From: Hepatocystis sp. ex Piliocolobus tephrosceles
Taxonomy: Eukaryota > Apicomplexa > Aconoidasida > Haemosporida > Plasmodiidae
DNA length: 18,261 nt
Assembly: GCA_902459845.2 (NCBI GenBank)
Contig: CABPSV020000358.1
Span: 1 to 18,261 of the forward strand
Direction of reading: 5' to 3'
In this document: in pieces, positions 1 through 9,435 of the stretch
Position numbering within the stretch: position 1 is the first letter of the stretch
How the letters are laid out: the number at the start of each line of letters is the position of its first letter
Made by a program: the position numbers and the translations under genes
Notes under the pieces: model-generated
What the model saw: only the letters and a program-made list of their open reading frames with translations
Databases searched by the model: none
What the model was told of the DNA's origin: nothing

Positions 1-258
1 TTTTGACTTTTGACCTTTTATTTTTTACCTTTTATTTTTGACTTTTGACCTTTTATTTTGGACCTTTTATTTTTGACTTTTGACCTTTTATTTTTTACCT
101 TTTATTTTTGACTTTTGACCTTTTATTTTTGACCTTTTATTTTTGACTTTTGACCTTTTATTTTTTACCTTTTATTTTTGACTTTTGACCTTTTATTTTT
201 GACCTTTTATTTTTGACCTTTTATTTTTGACCTTTTACTTTTGACCTTTTATTTTTGA
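1..258. repeat. 35-bp-period T-rich minisatellite
   Basis: The first 258 bases are a tandem array built from T4-based heptamers and octamers (TTTTGAC, TTTTGACC, TTTTATT, TTTTACC). These combine into units of about 35 bp. Successive units alternate between one with TTTTTTACC and one with TTTTGGACC or TTTTTGACC in the middle, giving a 70-bp higher-order period. The last three units are shortened. The array begins at the window edge, so its full length is unknown. It is not the Plasmodium telomere repeat and does not encode a plausible protein. Confidence 0.9.
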
Positions 259-516
259 CTCAAGTTATTTGTTAATTTTTTCACTGTCTTTATTTACATT
301 TTTACGTTTAATACAAATTTATTGTCTTAGTATATACTTTTTTTTTTTTTTTTTTTTTATCGTCAAGTTTTGTAATTAGCCTTTTAGTACGATTTGGTTC
401 TATATATATATATATATTTTTTTTTTTATAAAATAAACCTATTTAATTATATTGCTACTTTTCTAATACTACTCCCCTATTCTATTACTAATTGTGTCCC
501 GCGTTGGAAAAAAACA

Positions 517-547
<31 letters not shown>

Positions 548-1264
548 TTCAACATTATAATTAAACTTTTTTTTGCCTTTTTTTTTAGAATATTATATAA
601 TTTACTCATAGGAAATTTGTCTATGTTTCATATATGCCAAAAAACAAAAAACAAAAATTCAAAGGTAATGAGACTTGTAAATTAATGTGCCATGGTTAAC
701 ATATATAGAACAGTTATTTTTTCTTACTTAGCATCAAATATATATATTTTTGCTCACTACTATGCCAATTACTATATCCAATATTCTTCCTTTATTGTTT
801 GACATGTTAAAAAAAAATACGTATGAAATTGTTTCATTAGGATTTATTTATTTTTTTTTTTTTTTTTTTGTTCTGCAGAAGAAAACGTTTAACTCTTGTA
901 TAGTTATGTATTTTTTTTTTTTTTATAATATACATATTTATCAACTTTGCATTTTCAGTATATATTTTCAGTATATTTTCAGTATATTTTCAATATATTT
1001 TCAGTATATTTTCAGTGTATAGTGAAATAGGACGAAGTGAAATTGGGTTAATAATTTTTTTTTTTTTTTTTACACATTAACGTACGTATTTACATGTTAT
1101 GCATCAATAAAAAGTTGTATCTTCTCCAGTTTTAACCACATATGTTTTCTTTATTTTTTGAAAGACTTTACAATTTTTTTTCTGTAATTAAATTTGTAAA
1201 AAAAAAAAAAAAAAATCCAGTAAGATGCTTATTACACTTTTTAACATGAACATACTTCGTATTG

Positions 1265-1297
<33 letters not shown>

Positions 1298-1464
1298 CAC
1301 ATTTTATCATATTATACAGGGTTATGTTGTATCATAATGCATTATACACAATACAATATATATATTTTTTTTTTTTTTTTTTTTTTTTTTGTTGTCTAAG
1401 TTTTACTCAAACTGTTTTTGTTGCACACATTTATACGACAATTTTGTCCATACACATGCGTATG

Positions 1465-1496
<32 letters not shown>

Positions 1497-1934
1497 TTTT
1501 TTATATATATATATATATATATACATATATTTTTTTTTAATACATTTAAATGCATATACTAAAATAAACACACATAAATTATACGCACGTATTTTTTTCT
1601 TACTTTTTATTATATTAATACTAGTATTTATCTCTTTTATTTTTATCTCTTTTATTTTTATCTCTTTTATTTTTTTATTATTGTTATTTTTATTTTTATT
1701 TTTTTTTTTGGACGGTTATAGGTAACCTAGAAAATATGTAATTTTTTTTATATTCGAGTTATGCAAAAAGCTAAAAAAAATATATATATATATATACATA
1801 CGTATACATATACATATGTATATATATGCATGCACATGCGTACTATATACATATATTTACAGATACAAGTACAGGCGTATAAAAATACAAATGTGTTGTG
1901 TGCACATGTAAGCATATAAATACATATACCACTA
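259..1934. other. AT-rich upstream intergenic region, no gene seen
   Basis: This is the 5' flank of the B-box gene. It contains T homopolymers (28 T at 517-544, 28 T at 1270-1297, 26 T at 1365-1390), (AT)n tracts near 1466-1523 and 1779-1795, a 12-bp TTTTCAGTATAT repeat at about 952-1019, and three 15-bp TCTCTTTTATTTTTA units at about 1630-1675. Open frames here consist almost entirely of Phe, Ile and Tyr from T-runs and AT-runs and show no protein-like composition. Promoter and 5' UTR of the gene starting at 1935 presumably lie here, but no specific element can be identified. Confidence 0.7.
952..1019. repeat. 12-bp TTTTCAGTATAT tandem repeat
   Basis: Five to six nearly identical 12-bp units occur in tandem, one with CAATATAT in place of CAGTATAT. 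The units contain TTTTCAG, which resembles a splice acceptor, but no exon is recognisable after it. This is a simple minisatellite in intergenic sequence. Confidence 0.8.
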
Positions 1935-4900
1935 ATGAATGAAAAAATTTCAATACGTAAACCCCTGTTTATTTTGCCTGGGGAAAAACAAAGTAATGTA
2001 TTAAAATATGAAAAAGATAATAACTTTAACAGTGAAAGGAATGATGCTACTGGTTTGGGAAATCATATAAATACATTTTTACCATACAAAAGAAACGAAA
2101 GAGAAAGCTATTACAATGACAGTAATAGTGACAGTAATAGTGATAGTAATAATGACAGTAATAATGACAGTAATAGCAACCGTAACAGCAATAATAGCTG
2201 TTATAGTAGTAACAAGATCAGACATAATAAAAAGGAAGACTTGGATTTGAATGAAAAAGTAAACATGAACTGTTTCACAAACAAAAATAATATTAAATTA
2301 AAACCACAAAATAATGAGAAAAACATATTGCAACCTTATAGGATTGGAGAAATAAACAAAAATTATAACATAGTAGATAATATGTATGATGTAGCATATA
2401 CTAAACAAAGTAAAAAAAATTTAAACGATTATGTTGCACACATAAATGTTAATCAAACAGCACCATGTTTAGGTGAATTAAGAACTTGTATGCATTGCTT
2501 TTTAAATGTATCTACATTATTTTGTAAAACTTGCAATATATTTTTATGTGCTATCTGTAACCTTAAAATACATAAAAAAAAATCAAAACATGTAATTAAT
2601 GTAATTAGTACTGGTATATATGAAAATGATTGTAAATATAACGATATTATATTAAAAGAAAAAAACAAATGGCAAGTACAATTAGAAGATAATGTACCTA
2701 TAAAAATTAAAGAAAAATGTATTATTCATAAAAACGAATATATAAAATATGTATGTAAAACATGTAATTATACATTATTGTGTTCTGATTGTTTAATGAA
2801 TGATTCGATACATGTTCAAAATAAGTTAATTAATAATGGGGAAAATGGGGAAAATCAGGAAAATGGGGAAAATGGGGAAAATGGGGAAAATCAGGAAAAT
2901 GTAAATAATAATGACGTTAATGCTAACAATATTGTGGAGGAACAGGACATGATCATTGAATTGCCTAACCAGTCCAGTTACAGTGATAAGAACGATCGTA
3001 TATATAACGAAAGTTCAGGTACTAAAACAGGTAATACTGATGTTGATTCGTCAGAAAAAGATAAAACTGGGTTATATACAAAAAAATGGATGTTAGACAA
3101 CCAGAACAGACAAAACAACCAGAACAGACAGGATGAGAAGAACGCACAAAGTAATGACCAAATGGTCCAAATGCTTATCAGTCTGAGCAATACTGAGGAT
3201 AGCCAAGAAAACAATAAGAACAATATCAGCGAAAACGAAGAAAAAACGAAAGCAAAGACCCAAATAAAGAGCAAAAAAATTAATCAATACGAAATTAATT
3301 TACTAAAACCGGGGTTTAAACTAGTAAGAGGTAATCATGAAATATATACATTAACAGATGCAAAAAGGGAAATAAAAGAAGACTTAAATAATAAACTTAA
3401 TTTTTTATGTCGGAAATTATTAGTTTTAAAAAATACAATACCTTCATTAGAAAGTATATATAAATATGGTAAAATTACATGTAAAAATAATAAAAAATCA
3501 GTTCGAACTGGTTTTAATGTAACTAATAATTTTATAAAAAAAAAAAAACAAAAAATGTATGAACATTTGAAAATAGTACAGGTAAAAAGTACTAATTTTT
3601 TAAAACATATTGATAAAGAAAGATTAAAATATCGTAATTATTTAGAAAAAAAAAGAAAAGAAATACAAAACATGATCAAATTAAGTCATCGTAATGCTGG
3701 TTTATCACTAGATTTATATGTGGACAAATTAGAATCATTTAAGTGTTTATTTTTTACTAAAAATAATTTATTAGATATAGATACACCATTAGAAATACCA
3801 CACTCACAACTAAAATCTGAACATTTTAATTCATTAATTGAGGAAAACAAAATATCAATTTTACAATCAAAAGAAGTAATACGTAATATAACAGAACAAA
3901 TGCAAAACGAATTCCAACGAATGTTTAATTTAAGTACAGACATACCTGTTTATCCTTCTCATTTTAGACATTTGTTAAAAAAGAGATTATACAAAATTGA
4001 AGATCTATCTCGTTCTACTGAAACGGGTCCTAACAACAACAACAACAATGATTACTCGGACGACGAAAATAATACCGATAGTGATAAAGAAAAAAAGAAA
4101 AAACAAAAATATTTTAAAATTTTACCTTTTACAGATATGTACCTAAATATACATATCTCTTATCAAAATCAGTTTAAAAGAAAAGACACTTTACACAGTA
4201 ATTGGAATATAAGAACTATTACTATTAGATCTTATTATTTATGTATACATACACATAGTGATATTATTCTTGATGATAGAGATGGAGACAAAAATGACTA
4301 TACTGCTGAACAAGATGTGGTATGTAGTAATTCCCCAAGTAAAGAACATATAATAGATAACAAACAGGATAACCTAACAAAACAAAAATTAACTACAACA
4401 GACACAAATCATACTTTTAATATGGACATATATAATAACATTGACAATAATAAAAAAAATACACATTCATTATTCAATTTTAATGAAAATTGTTATAAAA
4501 ATGATATAGAATCTATTATATGTTTGATAAATGTAAAAATCAGACTATTTACAGATATGAATATAACAGATATAACAAAAATAGAAAAAAGAAATAATCC
4601 ATATGGGATTGAAATAACTGAATATAACAATAAGAATAATTTAATTGGTTATTGGTTATTAACTCATAATAATAAATCAGAAATACATTTTCTTTTTAAT
4701 AAATTAATTAATATTAAAAAAAATAATGTTACAAAAGATACAACAATAAATGAAGATAGAAATATGGGTATACCTATTATAAATTCTTTTTACCCCAAAA
4801 TAAATATGAACAATTCTTTTTTTAATTATCATAATAATAATATTAATACTATTTATAAACATTTTGCTGCTGACTTATATGAACAGAATAGTTTACTTTT

Positions 4901-7900
4901 TCAAAATGATACAAAAAAAAAAAAAACACAAAAAAAAAAAATAGATGAATATTTAAGTAGAAATATAATCAGTATATCTACAAGTAGCATATTAGAAAAT
5001 GACAACAACAACAACAATAACAATAACAACAACAACAACAATAACAACAACAACAACAATAACAACAACAACAACAATAACAACAATAACAATAAATCGA
5101 ACTTGTATTATAATTTAGTAAATAACCTTGATAAAATTAGTCATGTAAATTTGTTAAAAAAAAATGAAAATGAAATGAACCATTTTAATCAGAATAATGA
5201 CTCATTTTGGAGTTCAGAAAATAGTAAGGGTTCTTATTGTGATTTGGTAAGGCAGCAAAGTTATGATTGTACAGAAAATGAACACATTCCTTTCGCTTGG
5301 GGAAATATGTCGAAAAACTTTGGAAATGAGTCTGTGAATCAATCCACTAACCAAAACACGAGTCAATCTACTAACCAAAATACGAGTCAATCTACTAACC
5401 AAAATACGAGTCAAACGACTAACCAAAATACGAGTCAATCTACTAACCAAAATACGAGTCAATCTACTAACCAAAATACGAGTCAAACGACTAACCAAAA
5501 TACGAGTCAAACGACTAACCAAAACACGAGTCAATCTACTAATACCAACCTTAACAAACTAAACCAATTAAACCAATTAAACAAATACCAACTACCAGAA
5601 ACAAGGGAACAGTCACACACAGTATTAAAAAAAAGTGAAAAAAACAGTCAAAATAACAACCAAAATAATAACCAAAATAATAACCAAAATAACAACCAAA
5701 ATAACAACCAAAATAACAACCAAAATAACAACCAAAATAACAACCAAAATAACAACCAAAATAACAACCAAAATAACAACCAAAATAACAACATTGGTGA
5801 TAAAACAGAAGAACTGATATATAAGAAAAGCACAAAACTAAAAGGTGTTCATAATGCATCATTGGAGAATGTCGATTTGGATAAAATTATGAAAATGCGT
5901 AATATACGTAGTGCTAAATTTGGTGGTAACGCTAGCCCTTCTGTTGGTGTTAGTGGTAGCGATGTATCTCGCTCTAGTGCTAGTTTTATTTTGGGTGCAA
6001 CTGCTACAAGTGGTGTAAGTAGTAGAAGTGGTAGTGACAGCGATATTGGTAGTAGCAGTAGCTTCAGCAATGACTATGTTACACCCACCGAAATGAGAAA
6101 CGAAAAATTTAGCTGGAACCAAAAAAAACCAGACATTAATCTAAACAGCATAAAACAAAATTTAGTTACAGAAGAAAAACATTTTTTACCATTTCTAATT
6201 GATTCAAATTCAAATATAAATACTACTATAAATTCGAATTTATTATTAAATAGTTTTCAATACCCTAGTAATATAACATCTAGAAAAAATATAAGTACCG
6301 ACATGAATATAAAAAATAACATTGAAAATGGTTTAAGTAAAAATATAAAATTTAATACTATGTATAAAACAAACCTAGACAATAATACCCCAAATGGAAA
6401 TTCTAATTTTTATAATAGTAAAGTAGATAAAAATGGTAAAATAGATAAAAATGGTAAAGTAGATAAAAATGGTAAAGTAGATAAAAATGGTAAAGTAGAT
6501 AAAAATGGTAAAATAGATAAAAATAGTAAAGTAGATAAAAATGATAAAGTAGATAAAAATGGTAAAGTAGATAAAAATGGTAAAGTAGAATATAAAGAGA
6601 GTTTTGTAACATCTTGTGATAGTAATAATAATCGATGTATTGATGATAATAGTATCACAGATAAATACAAAACAGAGTTAATAAGCAGTATATCAACAAA
6701 TAATCTTAGCGATACCAATAATGTTACACATTTATATATTGATAATAAGGAACAGATTAATGAAAGTAACGAACATAATTCTATAATTAACTGTAATTTT
6801 ATTGATAAATCTTTTACTGAGTCGGTAACGGATTGTATTGTTAATGATAGTATGTTAAACAGTAGCCCATATAAAAATGTAGGTACATATAAATGTACAA
6901 CTACGAATGGGCCAAATAATGGATCTACGAATGGGCTTAATAATGGATCTACGAATGGGCTTAATAATGGACCTAATAATGGACCTAATAATGGACCTAA
7001 TAATGAACCTAATAATGGACCTAATAATGGACCTAATAATGGACCTAATAATGGACCTAATAATGGACCTAATAATGAATATCCTGATGTTAACACTTGG
7101 GACAATACCAGTACTTTTCATTCAAAATCAAAATTTTTAAAAAATAATATTGTAACATCATCATTATCAGATCATAATATTTATAACTTTAAGCACATCC
7201 ATAAAAATATCCAAAAAGTTATGCAAAAAGACATGCAAAAAGATATGACCAATGTTACCCCTACTAACGATGTGGAAAATGTACAAAATACATCCATAAA
7301 ATTCCCAAATAAATCAGACATATTCTCTGTAACAAATCTGATAGGTTCTATAAATTTGAATAATAAAAAAAAAAATAATATATCCAATGAACAGTATGAA
7401 CAACAAATGAATACAAAAGAATTATTTGAATTAAATCCAATACAAAATTTTTTTCAAAAAATTAATAACGATAGTACATGTCTTAAAAATAATAGAAGTT
7501 CTGATAATGGTCATAATAATATTAATTATAATTCTAATATAAATGTTAAAAATAATCCATCTTATTTTAGTGTTAACCAAGTTAATACTAGTCAAGTTAA
7601 TACTAATCAAGTTAATGATAATAAAAAAAAATTTTCAAATCAAAAGTCTGAACTTGTTTTTCCTTACTTGCGGATACCTGTTGAATATGATGTTGAGTAC
7701 GTAAGCGATAGTACTAGCCATAATAATAACAATAATAATAACAATAATAATAAGTACACAAACGAAAATAACAACATAAACAGTACTAATCCAAACAAAC
7801 TGAATAACACTTTTAACAATTCGCTTAACACCCATCCCAACAGTAGTAAAATGATAGAACTTGAAAAATTAAACAAAAATATAAAAATTATGTCAAACGA

Positions 7901-7908
7901 AGTTAAAC

Positions 7909-7944
<36 letters not shown>

Positions 7945-8627
7945 GTAATAATAAAAAAGTTGAAAACACAATCGATTTTAATTTTGATACAAAATTAAAA
8001 CACAACAATGTGGTAGTCCCCATTTTCAAAGATACAAAAACTGTACCAAATAAATTTTTAAAAAATGTAGAACACAATTTTAATACATATAATATGGTAA
8101 ACTGTGAAACAAATGATCAAACAGGGCCTATGCAAACGGAACAAACGAAACAAGCGGAACAGGCAGAACAAACAGAAAAAATGGAACAAACAGAAAAAAC
8201 AGAAAAAACAGAAAAAACAGAACAAACGGAACAATCCGAACAAATGATTAAAGAAGGAAGTAACAATAAAAACCGTAATTACAATATCAGTAAAATTGTA
8301 CCTAAACGGATTGTGCCTAATATTATGATTACTAAAACAAATATGAGCAACAATATAATAAAAGTTAAAAATCAAGTTGAAAAAAAAAAAGAAAAATATA
8401 TTCAACATGCTGAGCAAGCTAAACACACTGAACACACAGTTAAAATGTCACAGAAAAAAGCTCCTATTTCCTGCTCTCTAAAAAAAAAAAACAATACAAA
8501 TTTTGCTGATAGTAGTGACATAAAAAAAAAAAATTTTAAAATGACTAAATCCGAAGTAGATGATGTCCCTTTGAATGTGATTGACCATGTGCTTCGTCAA
8601 ATAGGACACAAGAAGGTGGGCCTATAA
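1935..8627 (+). CDS. Giant tandem B-box zinc-finger, coiled-coil, Asn-rich protein of unknown function
   Basis: A 2230-residue ORF without introns; the start is the first ATG (MNEKISIRK) after stop-rich AT DNA. B-box 1 is complete at residues 185-219: C185-x2-C188-x8-C197-x2-C200-x4-C205-x2-C208-x4-H213-x5-H219. B-box 2 begins at C262-x2-H265-x8-C274-x2-C277-x5-C283-x2-C286-x6-H293. It seems to finish at H468 after a long Asn/Glu/Lys-rich insertion. Residues about 476-620 are charged, helical and probably coiled coil. Residues 735-925 may form a PH-like beta domain with an insertion. The rest is low complexity: Asn tracts, TNQNTSQS, QNNN, VDKNGK, NNGP and EQTEKT repeats. No signal peptide, membrane segment or RING domain is visible. 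B-box plus coiled-coil proteins are typically protein-interaction scaffolds of the TRIM type. A role here is inference only, and the protein is best called a putative zinc-finger protein. Confidence 0.93.
2119..2205 (+). repeat. Asp/Asn-Ser-Asn repeat in the N-terminal region of the B-box protein
   Basis: Six-base GACAGTAAT-like units encode alternating DSNSDSN and NDSN steps, ending in an NRNSNNS tract. It lies upstream of the zinc fingers and is predicted to be a disordered, very polar segment. Imperfect codons (AGT/AGC, GAC/GAT/AAT) show that it is older than the perfect arrays further downstream. Confidence 0.75.
2835..2902 (+). repeat. 9-bp repeat encoding NGE/NQE inside B-box 2
   Basis: Tandem AATGGGGAA and AATCAGGAA units encode (NGE/NQE)n beginning six residues after H293 of the second B-box. 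It marks the start of the roughly 170-residue insertion that separates the zinc-finger core from its probable last ligand, H468. It is in frame, so it does not disrupt the ORF. Confidence 0.85.
5004..5093 (+). repeat. 30-residue Asn tract with AAC-rich 18-bp codon period
   Basis: Residues 1024-1053 are thirty consecutive Asn. The central part follows a repeated six-codon pattern of five AAC and one AAT, an 18-bp period, which points to DNA-level duplication of a longer unit, not single-codon slippage. Asn tracts are characteristic of Plasmodium proteins. Confidence 0.92.
5343..5534 (+). repeat. 24-bp minisatellite encoding eight (S/T)TNQNTSQ units
   Basis: Eight contiguous 24-bp units encode STNQNTSQ or TTNQNTSQ. 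The first and last copies use AAC ACG where the inner copies use AAT ACG. Copies differ mainly at the first codon (TCT/TCC for Ser, ACG for Thr). The unit length keeps the frame, so copy number can vary without breaking the gene. Confidence 0.93.
5649..5792 (+). repeat. 12-bp minisatellite encoding twelve QNNN units
   Basis: Twelve units of CAAAATAACAAC, with AATAAT variants in the early copies, encode (QNNN)12. This gives a highly polar Gln/Asn-rich stretch of prion-like composition. The near-perfect copies at the 3' side suggest recent expansion. Reverse-strand open frames over it (Phe-Trp-Leu repeats) are shadows. Confidence 0.93.
6423..6584 (+). repeat. 18-bp minisatellite encoding nine VDKNGK units
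   Basis: Nine units of GTAGATAAAAATGGTAAA encode VDKNGK with variants IDKNGK, IDKNSK and VDKNDK, followed by a divergent VEYKES. The segment is strongly charged and predicted disordered. The variants cluster in the second half, and the uniform copies lie on both sides. Confidence 0.93.
6906..7076 (+). repeat. 12-bp minisatellite encoding NNGP units
   Basis: An array starts with NNGSTNGL steps and then becomes AATAATGGACCT repeats encoding NNGP, with two NNEP or NNEY variants. Because 12 is a multiple of three and no stop occurs, the opposite strand and other frames are also open, giving spurious ORFs. The region is a Gly/Pro/Asn-rich disordered linker. Confidence 0.92.
7724..7752 (+). repeat. 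Short Asn tract with AAT3-AAC codon period
   Basis: About ten Asn codons follow a repeating pattern of three AAT and one AAC. The pattern differs from both the AAC-rich tract at 5004 and the pure AAT tract at 7912, so it expanded independently. Confidence 0.85.
7912..7953 (+). repeat. Asn tract encoded by pure AAT codons
   Basis: Eleven or so consecutive AAT codons, then AGT, then two more AAT, encode an Asn tract near the C-terminal third. A pure trinucleotide run like this is typical of recent replication slippage. Confidence 0.88.
8143..8250 (+). repeat. Degenerate EQT/EKT repeat
   Basis: GAACAAACG and GAAAAAACA units encode a run of EQTEQAEQTEKMEQTEKTEKT-like triplets. It is charged and probably helical or disordered. 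It lies shortly before the basic C-terminal region. Confidence 0.8.
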
Positions 8628-9150
8628 TAGAACTTTTCCCATACTATAACCTTTTCCATACTTGTGGGTAGGGCCTGAATAATGCATTTGTGTCACTTTT
8701 TTTTTTTTTATTTTGAAAAAAAAATTACAGTTTTACCAATCCATTCATTACTTTGATATTATTTTTTTTTTTTTAACTATATATATATATATTACATTTT
8801 GCTAGTTTTTATTTTCAATTTTCCGTGTTTTTTTTTTTTTGTTTACCTCTTATGTATATATATTATATATTACAAATAAAAAAAAAAAAAAAAAAAAAAA
8901 AAAATAAGGAGAAAAATTGTGGATGACAATTAAATAAGGTAAATGAACAGATTAATGAATGAATAAAAACACAATCATACAAAATCGGATATACATTCCA
9001 GTATATGTTGTTCATAATATGTAAAAGTCATAAAAAAATTATACAATACGTGGTAATAATTTTATAAAAAAATTACAATTGTGTATATTCACAGTATAGT
9101 GTGTGTGCCCTTTCTCACACGTTGTTGTATGGACTGTCTCTTACACTCAA
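8628..9150. other. Convergent intergenic region with poly-A tract
   Basis: The B-box gene (+) and CCT7 (-) end towards each other here, so this stretch holds both 3' UTRs and polyadenylation sites. It contains T-runs near 8698-8710 and 8761-8774, a short (TA)n, and a 27-nt A homopolymer at 8878-8904. No coding or RNA gene is seen. Confidence 0.75.
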
Positions 9151-9400
9151 ACGAGTTTATCCAAAACGAGTTTATCCAAAACGAGTTTATCCCAAACGAG
9201 TTTATCCCAAACGAGTTTATCCAAAACGAGTTTATCCCAAACGAGTTTATCCAAAACGAGTTTATCCCAAACGAGTTTATCCCAATCAAGTTTATCTCAA
9301 TCAAGTTTATCTCAATCAAGTTTATCTCAATCAAGTTTATCTCAATCAAGTTTATCTCGATCAAGTTTCCCCCAAGCACGTTTACCCAAAGCACGTTTTT
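9151..9400. repeat. 15-bp minisatellite with two sequence subfamilies
   Basis: Seventeen 15-bp units are in register. Nine (9151-9285) read ACGAGTTTATCCAAA or ACGAGTTTATCCCAA, and five (9286-9360) read TCAAGTTTATCTCAA. Three decayed units (TCAAGTTTCCCCCAA, GCACGTTTACCCAAA and a partial GCACG) lie nearest the CCT7 stop. The array lies 36-285 bp past the CCT7 stop codon, so it is probably in the CCT7 3' UTR or just beyond. Fifteen is a multiple of three and the unit has no stop in several frames, so long repetitive ORFs appear on both strands; I regard these as artefacts. Confidence 0.95.
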
Positions 9401-9435
9401 TTTTTATACCCCCCTTTTTTTTTTTTTTTACATAC

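Noticed and set aside
1..258. Left array as subtelomeric or telomere-related repeat
   Set aside because: The units lack the GGGTTYA telomere motif, and the neighbours are ordinary housekeeping-type genes.
1225..1725. A 166-codon plus-strand ORF upstream of the B-box gene
   Set aside because: It is made of Phe, Ile and Tyr runs from poly-T and (AT)n with no domain-like sequence. It resembles transmembrane protein only because of T-richness.
6410..7105. A 231-codon minus-strand ORF opposite the B-box gene
   Set aside because: It consists of Leu/Pro/Phe repeats that mirror the VDKNGK and NNGP arrays; it is a shadow of the coding strand.
9388..9435. Readthrough of the CCT7 stop into a Lys-rich extension
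   Set aside because: The frame beyond TAG runs through a poly-A tract and then into the repeat before a stop. The 539-residue product already has the normal family length.
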